Notes under the pieces: generated by a model | Database searches by the model: none | What the model saw: only the letters and a program-made list of their open reading frames with translations | What the model was told of the DNA's origin: nothing | NCBI GenBank assembly: GCA_019114175.1 | Contig: DXFZ01000057.1 | Span: 1-64,000, forward strand | Direction: 5' to 3' | DNA length: 64,000 nucleotides | From: Candidatus Corynebacterium gallistercoris | GTDB taxonomy: Bacteria; Actinomycetota; Actinomycetes; Mycobacteriales; Mycobacteriaceae | In this document: positions 1-9,247 of the stretch, piece after piece | How positions within the stretch are numbered: the first letter of the stretch is position 1 | How the letters are laid out: the number at the start of each line of letters is the position of its first letter | Made by a program: the position numbers and the translations under genes

Positions 1-2078
1 ACACCCAGCTCGTAGCCCTCGTCCTTCAGCGCCGCCAGCACCTGCATGCCGTTGCGGGCGGCCTCGATGCTGGTGACGTCCGCGTTCCGGTTGCTCACGG
101 TATCGCTGAGCTCGTTGAACTCGGAGTAGCACATGTGGGTGTGGATCTGAACCTCCTTCGGCGCGCCGGAGGTCGCCAGGCGGAAGCTGCCCACGGCCCA
201 CTCCAGATACGCGGGCTGGTCCTCCTTGCGCAGTGGCAGAAGCTCACGAATCGCTGGTTCGTCCACCTGCACTACGCGGGCGCCAGCATCCACGAGATCA
301 TCGATCTCATCGCGCAGGGCGAGGGCGACCTGATCGGCCGTCGCCCCCAAAGGTTGATCATCGCGGACGAAGGACCACGCGAGCATCGTCACAGGACCGG
401 TCAGCATGCCCTTCACAGGCTTGTCGGTGAGCTCCGCGGCGGCCTTGTACCACTCCACGGTCATTGCGGCGGGGCGGGAGACGTCACCAAAGATGATCGG
501 CGGGCGCACGCAACGGGAGCCGTAGGACTGCACCCAGGCGTGCTCGGTGGAGAGGTAGCCATCCAGCTGCTCGGAGAAGTACTGCACCATGTCATTGCGC
601 TCCGGCTCGCCGTGGACCAGCACGTCCAGGCCGAGTTCCTCCTGGCGGCGGATGACATCGGCGACCTCATCACGCATCGCCTTCTCGTAGGCCGTGGCAT
701 CGATCTCGCCCTTGCGGAACTTCGCGCGCGCCTGGCGGATCTCCGTGGTCTGCGGGAAGGAGCCGATCGTGGTGGTGGGAAGCGGTGGCAGGTTGAGTTC
801 GGCGGCTTGGGCCTCGCGGCGTTCCGCGATGGAATCGCGGTTTCGGTGCGACGGCGCCACGTTCTCCTGGCGCTCACGAACAGACGCGTTGTGGGTCAGG
901 TCAGAGTCCTTGCGGGACTGGATCGCCGCCCGGGTGTCCTCCAGCAGCTTCTCATCCTCGGCAGTCGCCTGGCCGGCGAGGGCGCGGGAGAGGGTGGCTA
1001 CTTCCTGGATCTTTTCCGCGCCGAAGGCGAGCCAGGTCTTGACCTCCTCGTTGAGGTTGGTCTCCGGGGTCAGGGAGTAGGGAACGTGCAGCAGGGAGCA
1101 GCTGGTGGAGACGCCGACGGGGCCGCGTGCGGCGAGAGCCTTCAGGGTCTCCAGGGCTGCGTCCAGGTCGGTGCGCCAGACGTTGCGGCCATCGACCACG
1201 CCCGCCAGCAGCTCTTCTTCGCCGGTCCAGCTGGGCAGCTCCGTGCCGCCGTAGACGAGGTCCACGCCGAAGGCGGCCACACCGGTGCCGCTGAGGAGCT
1301 TGATGGCCTGGTCGCCATCGCCGAAGTAGGTCTGGATGAGGATCTTGAGGTCCGTGGCGGCGGCGAGCTTCTCGTAGCCGGCGCGGGTGCGGTCCAGGGC
1401 GTCCTGGGCGACCTCGGTGACGAGCACGGGCTCATCGATCTGCACCCACTCCACGCCACGGTCAGCGATGCGGCGCAGCAGGCGGGTGTAGGCCTCGAAC
1501 ACGTCCTCGAGGTGGTCCAGGGCATCGGAGCCATCGGTGGTGCGGGCGAGGGACAGGTAGGTCAGCGGGCCGACGAGCACGGGGCGGACCTTCGTGCCGG
1601 TGCGGGTGACCTGGTCGCGGATGTCCTCCAGGAAGGCGGAATCATCGAGTTCCACGCGGGATGCGGCGGAGAGTTCCGGGACGATGTAGTGGTAGTTGGT
1701 GTCAAACCACTTGGTCATCGCGGAGGCCGGGAGCTCGGAGGTGCCGCGGGCGGTGGCGAAGTAGCGGTCGATGTAGCGGGGGAGGCCATCATTATCGTGA
1801 TCGGCCACGTCAGCCACGCGTTCTGGGAGTAGACCAAGCAGTGCGGTGGTGTCCAGTGTGGCGTCATAGAAGCTGCGGCCGGAGAAGGCGGCGGAATCCA
1901 GCCCGGCGGCCAGCGCTACGTCCGTGTAGTCGTTGACGAGGCGGGTGGCGGTGTTGGCCAGGGCGCGGCCGGTGGAGCTATCTTTCCAGTAGGTTTCCAG
2001 GGCTTTCTTCAGCTCGCGGTCCGGGCCGATGCGCGGCACGCCCGCCACGGTGGCGGCGATGGTAGGGTTGGCAGTCAT
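1..2078 (-). CDS. metE: cobalamin-independent methionine synthase MetE, 3' end truncated by window
   Basis: Minus-strand frame open from ATG at 2078 (MTANPTIAATVAGVPRIG...) to the window edge; internal DEPVLVTEVAQDALDRTRAG-type MetE sequence; McbR-like site upstream. Confidence 0.93.
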   Translation of the reverse strand, partial: MTANPTIAATVAGVPRIGPDRELKKALETYWKDSSTGRALANTATRLVNDYTDVALAAGLDSAAFSGRSFYDATLDTTALLGLLPERVADVADHDNDGLPRYIDRYFATARGTSELPASAMTKWFDTNYHYIVPELSAASRVELDDSAFLEDIRDQVTRTGTKVRPVLVGPLTYLSLARTTDGSDALDHLEDVFEAYTRLLRRIADRGVEWVQIDEPVLVTEVAQDALDRTRAGYEKLAAATDLKILIQTYFGDGDQAIKLLSGTGVAAFGVDLVYGGTELPSWTGEEELLAGVVDGRNVWRTDLDAALETLKALAARGPVGVSTSCSLLHVPYSLTPETNLNEEVKTWLAFGAEKIQEVATLSRALAGQATAEDEKLLEDTRAAIQSRKDSDLTHNASVRERQENVAPSHRNRDSIAERREAQAAELNLPPLPTTTIGSFPQTTEIRQARAKFRKGEIDATAYEKAMRDEVADVIRRQEELGLDVLVHGEPERNDMVQYFSEQLDGYLSTEHAWVQSYGSRCVRPPIIFGDVSRPAAMTVEWYKAAAELTDKPVKGMLTGPVTMLAWSFVRDDQPLGATADQVALALRDEIDDLVDAGARVVQVDEPAIRELLPLRKEDQPAYLEWAVGSFRLATSGAPKEVQIHTHMCYSEFNELSDTVSNRNADVTSIEAARNGMQVLAALKDEGYELG

Positions 2079-2123
2079 AGTGATCCTTGTCATGTAGCTG
2101 TCAGGGTTGTTTCTATTCAAGAA

Positions 2124-2139
2124 TAGACAGCTTGGTCTG
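2124..2139. promoter_or_regulatory. McbR-type operator TAGAC-AGCTTG-GTCTG upstream of metE
   Basis: Matches TAGAC-N6-GTCTA with one mismatch; 46 bp upstream of metE ATG. Confidence 0.7.
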
Positions 2140-2258
2140 TCAAGTGGTTCGGGGGTAATTTGACCAATCCACCCGTTTTCGCCACGATTAACCACTGAGT
2201 AACTCCCGTGCATGCCGAGGTGACATAGGCAGCCCCCACACCACGCAAAGGTTTTCCT

Positions 2259-2993
2259 GTGTCCAAAATCTCCTACGCTCTCCTCAGCCTGTCCAGCGTC
2301 ATGATCGTGGCCACCTGGCTCACCCTCGTCATCTGGCAGCCCACCGATTCCTCCTGGGACTCCCTGGCGGATTCCCGCAGCTCCACCATCGCCCTCATCG
2401 GGTTCACCGTGCCCGCCATCCTGGCGCTCATCGCCGTGATTCCGCGCCTGCCCGTGCGCACCCTCACCCTCATGCCCGTGGCACTGGCGCTGAATGTCAT
2501 CCTGGGCCAGGTCGTGGGCACCATGGGGCTGCCCCTGCCGCTGTACCTGGATTCCCTGGGTACCGTGCTGGTCGGCGCCCTGGCCGGCCCCTGGGCGGGG
2601 TTGGTGACCGGCGTGGTCTCCGCGCTGGTGTGGTCCACCTTTAACCCCACCATCATCCCCTTCGCCGCCGCTTACGCCTTCGTGGGCGTGTGCGCGGGCC
2701 TGCTGCGCACGTGGTGGATCGGGCCGTACTGGCGCATCGCGCTTTCTTCGGTGGTGGTCGGCTTCTTCACGGCCCTGCTCTCCGCGCCGGTGGCCTCCTT
2801 CATCTTCGGCGGTACCGCCGGCACCGGCACGGGCCTGCTGGTGAGCTTCTACCGCTCGCTGGGCTTCGAGCCCATGACCGCCGTGTTCCTCCAGTCCTGG
2901 ACCTCAGACCCGCTGGATAAGCTCATCGTCTTCACCGTCATCTACCTCGTCATCCGCGCTATGCCCCAAAGGACGCTGCGCACCTTCGCATGA
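2259..2993 (+). CDS. ECF transporter S (substrate-binding) component
   Basis: Multi-TM protein with LDSLGTVLVGALAGPWAGLVTGVVSAL motif; followed by T and A components. Confidence 0.8.
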   Translation: MSKISYALLSLSSVMIVATWLTLVIWQPTDSSWDSLADSRSSTIALIGFTVPAILALIAVIPRLPVRTLTLMPVALALNVILGQVVGTMGLPLPLYLDSLGTVLVGALAGPWAGLVTGVVSALVWSTFNPTIIPFAAAYAFVGVCAGLLRTWWIGPYWRIALSSVVVGFFTALLSAPVASFIFGGTAGTGTGLLVSFYRSLGFEPMTAVFLQSWTSDPLDKLIVFTVIYLVIRAMPQRTLRTFA

Positions 2994-3655
2994 GCTCGCT
3001 GAACCCGCTGACTCCGCTGACCCTGGCCGCCTGCGGCATGGTGTTCGTCCTCGTGGCGGACAACCTCTACGTCTCCGCCGCGGCCTGGATCCTCGCGGTC
3101 GGGATCAGCCTCACCGGCCGGCGTGCCCGGCGCGCCCTCGTCACCGCCGCGGTGATCTCCACCCCGCCGGCGGTGGGGTTCATGCTCATGTACGCCCCCT
3201 TCGAGGGCATCCCCGTGGCCTTCACCCTCGCGCTGCGCTTCCTCGCCGCCACCAGCATCGCGCTGGTCTTCGGCAGCTTCGTCAGCCTGGATGAGCTCAT
3301 GCGCACCCTCCAGACCCGCGCGCCCGCCAAGCTGGTCTACATCGTCGGCTCCACCGCCCGGCTGTACCCCATGGCCACCGAGCGCCTGGCCACCATCCGT
3401 CAGATCCGCCGCACTCGGGGGCTGCCGGTGCGCGGCTTCAAGGCCAACTGCGCGCTGGTGTTGCCGCTGGTGGTGGGGCTCGTCGATGACGCCGCACAGC
3501 GCTCCCGCCCCCTCCAGCGCACCGGCATCGGCATCCCCGGCCCGCGCACCGTCCTCAACCCCGTGTCGGACACGCGGGCCGATCACGCCATCCGTATCGC
3601 CGCGCTGCTCGCCACCACCGCCGGGACCGTGTGGGCCATCGGCGCACTAGGATAG
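2990..3655 (+). CDS. ECF transporter T component (EcfT-like)
   Basis: Membrane protein, 4-nt overlap with S component; RLATIRQIRRTRGL-type coupling motif. Confidence 0.78.
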   Translation: MSSLNPLTPLTLAACGMVFVLVADNLYVSAAAWILAVGISLTGRRARRALVTAAVISTPPAVGFMLMYAPFEGIPVAFTLALRFLAATSIALVFGSFVSLDELMRTLQTRAPAKLVYIVGSTARLYPMATERLATIRQIRRTRGLPVRGFKANCALVLPLVVGLVDDAAQRSRPLQRTGIGIPGPRTVLNPVSDTRADHAIRIAALLATTAGTVWAIGALG

Positions 3656-3661
3656 GGCTCC

Positions 3662-4756
3662 ATGCCGGTTACACAGTTCATCTGGGGCCCATCCGGCTCC
3701 GGGCTATCGGAGCGCGCGTGGGCGCTGGCGGAGGAGACGGGCGCCGCCTGGGTCGGCAACAACGCCGCTGCGCACATCTCCCTGCTCCGCTCCACCGTCG
3801 CCGAAGAGCTCGCCGTGCCCATGGAGCAGCGCGGCGTGTCCGCCGACCAGATGCGCCGCGCCATCACCGAGGCCCTCGATCTCTGGGAGCTGCCCGCCGA
3901 TCAGGACCCCTCCACGCTCTCGACGGGGCAGACGCGCCGCGTGGCCATCGCCGCCGCGCTGCTGGCGGGCCCGGACGCGTTGGTGCTGGACTGCCCCGTC
4001 GATGGCCTGGACGCGCAGGCCATGTCCACCCTCCGCGCCGCGCTGGATCGGTTTCCTGGTGAGGTTACGGTGTTTGATCGTGTCTGGTCCCCTCTGGCCG
4101 ACGCCGCCGCGGATGCCCCCATGCCCCACATCCCAGAGCGGCCTTTAGCCGCGTCAGCCGGGCCTGCGCTCATCGCACAAGATGTGGTGGTGCGGCGGGG
4201 GCGTGGTGGCGTCGGCCCCATAAACCTCACCAGCAACTACGGCGAGGTGACCCACCTGGCCGGACCCAACGGCAGCGGGAAAACGACGCTGTTCCTCGCC
4301 GCGTTGGGGTTGGTGGAGCACGAGGGGAAGCTGCGGGTGCCGGAGCGGCTCGGGTGGGCGCCGACCGCGATGGATTCTGTGATGACGCAGAAGACGGTGC
4401 TGCAGGAGGTAGCGCTGGGAGCCGATCGCGAGCGCGCGGAGGCGGCGCTGGAGTTTGCGGGCGTGGCGGATGTTGCGGGGATGCACCCGCTGGACGTGCC
4501 GAGTTCGCAGCGGCGGCTGGTGCTCGTGGCCGCGGCGTTGGTGCGCGCGCCCGAGCTGCTGCTGCTGGACGAGCCGACCGTGGGGTTGGATGCCGCCGGC
4601 TACGGGCGGTTGGGCGAGGTCATGCACGGTTTCGCGGCCGGGGAGTTCCACCGTCTTATTGGGTGCGACGGCCCCGCGGGCGTCCTATGGACCTGCCACG
4701 ACGGGAGCTTCGCGGGGGCGGTGAGCCACGCGAGTCAGGAGATCGAGATTTCCTGA
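3662..4756 (+). CDS. ECF transporter ATPase, two fused ABC domains
   Basis: Second-half Walker A GPNGSGKTT and Walker B LLLLDEPTVGLD; first half GPSGSGLS / LSTGQ / LVLDCPVDGLD. Confidence 0.85.
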   Translation: MPVTQFIWGPSGSGLSERAWALAEETGAAWVGNNAAAHISLLRSTVAEELAVPMEQRGVSADQMRRAITEALDLWELPADQDPSTLSTGQTRRVAIAAALLAGPDALVLDCPVDGLDAQAMSTLRAALDRFPGEVTVFDRVWSPLADAAADAPMPHIPERPLAASAGPALIAQDVVVRRGRGGVGPINLTSNYGEVTHLAGPNGSGKTTLFLAALGLVEHEGKLRVPERLGWAPTAMDSVMTQKTVLQEVALGADRERAEAALEFAGVADVAGMHPLDVPSSQRRLVLVAAALVRAPELLLLDEPTVGLDAAGYGRLGEVMHGFAAGEFHRLIGCDGPAGVLWTCHDGSFAGAVSHASQEIEIS

Positions 4757-5124
4757 CCGCTGACCTCCACGTTCTTCGCAGGCGTCATGGGCTCGCGGGA
4801 GGGGCCTTCGAGGACATCGCCGGTGTTGATATCGAACTTGCTCATGTGCTTGGGGCACACGGCGGCGGTGGTGCCATCCACGTCCTCGAAGTGATCGATG
4901 ATGCCGCCGGCGTGGGGGCAGGTGGTGGAAAAGGCGCGGAATTCGTTCTCGGCGGGGTGGGAGACAACCCAACCATCGATGATGGTGGCCTCGCCAACCG
5001 GGATGTCCGTGGTGGACGCGGCGGTGACGGCATCCTCGCTGGCACACGCGGCGAGGAGCGCGCCGGCGGCGGTGGTGGCGGTGGCGACGAAGAAGGTGCG
5101 ACGGGAGCAGGAGAACTGTGTCAT
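4735..5124 (-). CDS. Rieske (2Fe-2S) protein, Tat signal and lipobox
   Basis: SRRTFF Tat motif, LLAAC lipobox, CPH...CPKHMSKF ligand pattern. Confidence 0.85.
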   Translation of the reverse strand: MTQFSCSRRTFFVATATTAAGALLAACASEDAVTAASTTDIPVGEATIIDGWVVSHPAENEFRAFSTTCPHAGGIIDHFEDVDGTTAAVCPKHMSKFDINTGDVLEGPSREPMTPAKNVEVSGQEISIS

Positions 5125-5225
5125 GACCAGTATTATCCCGCCATCCGTGGTGTCCGTGCACCCAAGGTAGCGCTGGCTAAGCGGGTACTGGAGTGGAGTG
5201 GTTAGAAAAAAGTTTTGAAATACTC

Positions 5226-5255
5226 TTGACGGGTGTCTCAAGGGGTGTGTATGGT
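5226..5255 (+). promoter_or_regulatory. candidate promoter for HNH gene (TTGACG-18-TATGGT)
   Basis: -35/-10-like hexamers in AT-rich intergenic segment. Confidence 0.4.
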
Positions 5256-5421
5256 CTTATTTTACAGAGTTGGGGTGGGGCTGTGTCGGCCCCATGGGTG
5301 GACCTAGGTGAGGATAGAAAGCGGGCTTAGCCTAGGTGATCAGTCGCAAGCCCAGTGGGGGAGCGGCCACTCGCAAAGACAAGTGTTGTGATGACAGTGC
5401 GCCGTATTCGGGAGGGAAGAA

Positions 5422-6648
5422 ATGGCCACTCCAAGCTATAGAATAAGTGATCCAACAGACCCGGTAAGTGTGGCGACAGTCACGCTGAATAAGCAGCAAC
5501 TCGTGATAGCGCAGATGTGCACGCCTGACCCTGATGATTACCTGCCGGATACCGCCACGCGCTTCGCCGTGCGCATGGGCATCACCGCGCACCAGGCCAC
5601 CGTCTACTGCGAAGTAGGGCTGTTCCTGCAGCGCTTCCCACGCGTGGCGGAACAACTGTGGATAGGGGCCTTCAGCTGGCAACTGGTGCGCAAGATCCAC
5701 GATGACCTCGCGGCGGTATCGGATGAGCACGTGGAGGAGGTGGATGCCGCCGCAGCGGAGGCGCTCAAACCCACGCGGGAGAACCAGGCTATCCCGGCGC
5801 GGTACACCGTCCACTACAAACTCAAGAAACTGGTGCGGAAACTGGACGCGGCGGCCGAGCCGCTCGATGAGGGCGAACAGCCGCGAGGAACCCCAGCGCT
5901 GGACCCGAGCGAGAAACCAGTCCTGGACATCGATAGGAGGGCAGACGACCACATCACATTCAGGGTGATGCTGCCGATGCTTGATGGCGTCGAGCTAGAA
6001 AAAATCCTCAACAATGTGGCCGCGAAAGAGAAATGCACCCTCGGCGAGGCGCTGATGAAGGTGGTGCGCGGGCAGGCGAGCGCCGAGGTGGTGTTGAACC
6101 TGTACCGCAACGTGGCGCACGAGGGGGAGGAGCTGTTCGCGGAAGGCTCCTGGCTGTCAGAGATGGCCAGCGAGGAGTGGATGGCCAAGGTCACCCACCT
6201 GGCCGCGCCGGGATACGCGGAGAACAACGGGTACGCGGCAGGGGCGGACATCACCTCCGCCGTGGTAGGCCGCGATGGCACCTGCCGCGCCCCCGGATGC
6301 ACCCAGCCGGCGTACCGCTGCGATAAAGACCACGTCCAGCGCTACGACCACGACAATCCGGAGGAAGGTGGACCCACCTCCTCGGCGAATATGCACCTGC
6401 TGTGTCGCTTCCACCACAAGCAGAAAACCGCCGGGGTATGGGACGTGGAGCTGCACTCGGACGGCACCGAAGTGTGGACCAGCCACGGGGACGGGCACAC
6501 GGTCATCACCACGCCGAACGGGCCGCTTGGGCGGGAAACCTTCAAGCATCGGGCGGTGCGCAAGGCCCGGGTGGTGCGGCGGCACAATGAAGACTTAGGA
6601 GAGGGCCGGGGACGCAAGGGTAAGGGGGATAGTGATGAAAACAGGTAA
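5422..6648 (+). CDS. DUF222/13E12-type HNH endonuclease domain protein
   Basis: C-terminal CRAPGCTQPAYRCDKDHVQRYDHDNPEEGGPTSSANMHLLCRFHHKQKT HNH motif. Confidence 0.85.
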   Translation: MATPSYRISDPTDPVSVATVTLNKQQLVIAQMCTPDPDDYLPDTATRFAVRMGITAHQATVYCEVGLFLQRFPRVAEQLWIGAFSWQLVRKIHDDLAAVSDEHVEEVDAAAAEALKPTRENQAIPARYTVHYKLKKLVRKLDAAAEPLDEGEQPRGTPALDPSEKPVLDIDRRADDHITFRVMLPMLDGVELEKILNNVAAKEKCTLGEALMKVVRGQASAEVVLNLYRNVAHEGEELFAEGSWLSEMASEEWMAKVTHLAAPGYAENNGYAAGADITSAVVGRDGTCRAPGCTQPAYRCDKDHVQRYDHDNPEEGGPTSSANMHLLCRFHHKQKTAGVWDVELHSDGTEVWTSHGDGHTVITTPNGPLGRETFKHRAVRKARVVRRHNEDLGEGRGRKGKGDSDENR

Positions 6649-6659
6649 AGTGTCAGGTT

Positions 6660-7877
6660 ATGTATACCCCCGAGGCAATCGGCACGCCACTGACACCATC
6701 GGCACTCAAGGTACTGCTCCTCGGCTCCGGGGAGCTGGGCCGAGAGCTGGCGATTTCCCTGCAGCGGCTAGGCGTGGAGGTGCATGCGGCTGACCGATAC
6801 GCCGGCGCGCCCGCGCACAACGTGGCGAACAAGGCGCACGTGCTGAATGTGAATGATGGCCAAGAGGTCCGCGAGCTCATTGAGTACGTGCGGCCGGACT
6901 TCGTGGTGCCGGAAATGGAATCCATCGCGGCGGAGATCTTCCAGTCCATCGAGGATGAAGGGCTCGCGACGATCGTGCCCACCGCGCTGGCCAACCGGCT
7001 CACCATGAACCGGGAGGGCATCCGCACCCTCGCGAACGACAAGCTGGGGCTGCCCAACAGCAACTTCCGCTTCGCCTCCACCTTTGAGGACATGGCCGCC
7101 GCAGCCGAGGAGATCGGTTTCCCCTGCGTGGTCAAGCCCGTGATGAGCACCTCCGGGCAGGGGCAGAGCTACGTCGCCAGCGCGGATGAGCTGCGCGAGG
7201 CCTGGGTGCACGCCACCGATCACGCGCGGCACAACGTGCACCGCGTCATGGTGGAGCAGTACATCCCCTTCGACTATGAGGTGACGCTGCTGACGGTGCG
7301 CTCCATAGACCCAGAGACCGGGCGGGATGCCACGTGGTTCTGCGAGCCCATCGGCCACCGCCAGGATCGCGGGGACTACGTGGAGTCTTGGCAGCCTGCC
7401 TACATGTCCGAAGAGGCGATGGATAACGCCCGCTCCGTGGCTGCGCGGATCGTTACGGCCATGGGCGGCCGGGGTGTGTTCGGCGTGGAGATGTTCGTCA
7501 AGGGAAACGACGTGTACTTCTCCGAGGTCAGCCCGCGCCCCCATGACACCGGCATGGTGACCCTCGGCACCCAACGCTTCAGCGAGTTCGACCTGCATGC
7601 CCGCGCGATCCTCGGCCTGCCGATCGACACCACGCTCATCTCCCCAGGAGCCTCCGCAGTGATCTACGGCGTGGACTCTGACCAAGACGTGGAGTACGCG
7701 GGCCTGGACGAAGCCATGGCGGGGGAGGAGACGAACGTGTACATCTTCGCCAAGCCCCGCTCCTACGCGCGCCGCCGCATGGGCGTGGCCATCGCCACCG
7801 CGGAGACCACGGATGAGGCCAGGGACCGCGCCAACCGCTCCGCCCAGGCGGTGCAGGTGCGTGCGGTTTCCGACTAG
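6660..7877 (+). CDS. purT: formate-dependent phosphoribosylglycinamide formyltransferase 2
   Basis: [37 protein letters not shown]-grasp; FGVEMFV...[15 protein letters not shown]. Confidence 0.95.
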   Translation: MYTPEAIGTPLTPSALKVLLLGSGELGRELAISLQRLGVEVHAADRYAGAPAHNVANKAHVLNVNDGQEVRELIEYVRPDFVVPEMESIAAEIFQSIEDEGLATIVPTALANRLTMNREGIRTLANDKLGLPNSNFRFASTFEDMAAAAEEIGFPCVVKPVMSTSGQGQSYVASADELREAWVHATDHARHNVHRVMVEQYIPFDYEVTLLTVRSIDPETGRDATWFCEPIGHRQDRGDYVESWQPAYMSEEAMDNARSVAARIVTAMGGRGVFGVEMFVKGNDVYFSEVSPRPHDTGMVTLGTQRFSEFDLHARAILGLPIDTTLISPGASAVIYGVDSDQDVEYAGLDEAMAGEETNVYIFAKPRSYARRRMGVAIATAETTDEARDRANRSAQAVQVRAVSD

Positions 7878-7900
7878 GCGGCCGGATACAATCACAAGTC

Positions 7901-8809
7901 ATGGGCCATAGCGCAACTGACTTAAGAGAATCCCGAATCCTGCTGTACTACTTCTTCACCCCCATCGCGGATCCGAAGGCGGTGATGCTGTGGCAGCGCA
8001 CCCTGTGCGAGATGCTGGAGCTCAAGGGGCGCATCATCATCTCCGAGCACGGCATCAACGGCACAGTGGGCGGCTCCCTCGCGTCCTGCAAGCAGTACGT
8101 CCGCCGCACGAAGGAGTTCTTCAAGGGCATCGAGTTCAAGTGGTCGGAGGGTGGGGCAGAGGACTTCCCCCGTTTGTCCGTGAAGGTCCGCGATGAGATC
8201 GTGTCCTTCGGCGCGCCGGGGGAGCTGAAGGTGGATGAGGGCGGTGTCGTTGGAGGCGGCGTGCACTTGAAGCCGGAGGAGGTCAACGAGCTAGTCGAAT
8301 CCCGCGATGACGTGGTCTTCTTTGATGGCCGCAACGCGTTCGAGGCGCAGATCGGCAAGTTCAAGGGCGCGATCGTGCCGGATGTGGAAACTACCCATGA
8401 CTTCATCGCGGAGCTGGAGTCCGGCAAATACGACCACCTCAAGGACAAGCCTGTCGTGACCTACTGCACCGGCGGCATCCGCTGCGAGGTCTTGAGCTCG
8501 CTGATGAAGAACCGCGGGTTCGAGGAGGTCTATCAGATCGATGGCGGCATCGTCCGCTATGGCGAGAAGTTCGGAGACTCCGGCCTGTGGGAGGGGTCGC
8601 TGTACGTGTTTGACAAGCGCATGCACATGGAATTTTCGTCCGACGCCGCCACCATCGGCCAGTGTGCAGTCTGCGACCGTCCTACAAACGAGTTCTATAA
8701 CTGCGGGGATGGGGACTGCAGAAAGCAAACACTGCTGTGCGAGGACCACGCCCGCGAGCCGTGGTGCCTAGAGCACCAGCCGCATGCGAACGTGGGGGAC
8801 TCCGTCTAG
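7901..8809 (+). CDS. trhO: rhodanese-domain tRNA uridine hydroxylase, TrhO/YceA family
   Basis: [28 protein letters not shown] rhodanese motif; C-terminal Cys-rich region. Confidence 0.88.
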   Translation: MGHSATDLRESRILLYYFFTPIADPKAVMLWQRTLCEMLELKGRIIISEHGINGTVGGSLASCKQYVRRTKEFFKGIEFKWSEGGAEDFPRLSVKVRDEIVSFGAPGELKVDEGGVVGGGVHLKPEEVNELVESRDDVVFFDGRNAFEAQIGKFKGAIVPDVETTHDFIAELESGKYDHLKDKPVVTYCTGGIRCEVLSSLMKNRGFEEVYQIDGGIVRYGEKFGDSGLWEGSLYVFDKRMHMEFSSDAATIGQCAVCDRPTNEFYNCGDGDCRKQTLLCEDHAREPWCLEHQPHANVGDSV

Positions 8810-9247
8810 GTCGAACTCTTCGCCTTCGGCCTGGAAGCCGTAATCGGCGTAGAAGTCCTGGATGTAGGTCTGCGCCTCCAGGGTGACCTGCGCGGTCTGC
8901 GTCGTGGGGTCGAGGGCGGCAGCGCGCGCCCGGCAGACCTCTAAGGCCTCGTCCATGAGCTTGGACGCGATGCCCTGCCGGCGGAAGTCTTTGTGCACGC
9001 ACACCCGGCCGATATGCTGGTCCTCCGCCGGTCCAAACACGCGCGCGGTGCCCACGAGCGTCAGCGGCGGGCTGGAGTACGCCAGCAGGTGATGCGTGCC
9101 CGGGTGTGGGTCAACATCGTCGATCTCGGCGTACGGTGCCTGCTGCTCGTTGACGAAGACGTCCACCCGCAGCTTGTAGAGGTCGTGAATCTGCTGGGCC
9201 GGCATGTTCAGCAGCGCGCGGCCGGTCACATAGAGGCTAGATCCCAT
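8768..9247 (-). CDS. GNAT family N-acetyltransferase, ElaA-like
   Basis: [56 protein letters not shown]. Confidence 0.85.
   Translation of the reverse strand: MGSSLYVTGRALLNMPAQQIHDLYKLRVDVFVNEQQAPYAEIDDVDPHPGTHHLLAYSSPPLTLVGTARVFGPAEDQHIGRVCVHKDFRRQGIASKLMDEALEVCRARAAALDPTTQTAQVTLEAQTYIQDFYADYGFQAEGEEFDLDGVPHVRMRLVL

Noticed and set aside
837-860. GGTTTCGGTGCGACGGCGCCAC in metE as another dispersed motif copy
   Set aside because: T-tract too short; left out of the confident set
135-1832. 565-aa plus-strand ORF
   Set aside because: Antisense shadow of metE; GC3-driven open frame with low-complexity His/Gly/Arg composition
5075-5106. GGTGGCGACGAAGAAGGTGCGACGG in the Rieske gene as a motif copy
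   Set aside because: Matches only partly and lacks the long A/T tract; compatible with ordinary coding sequence
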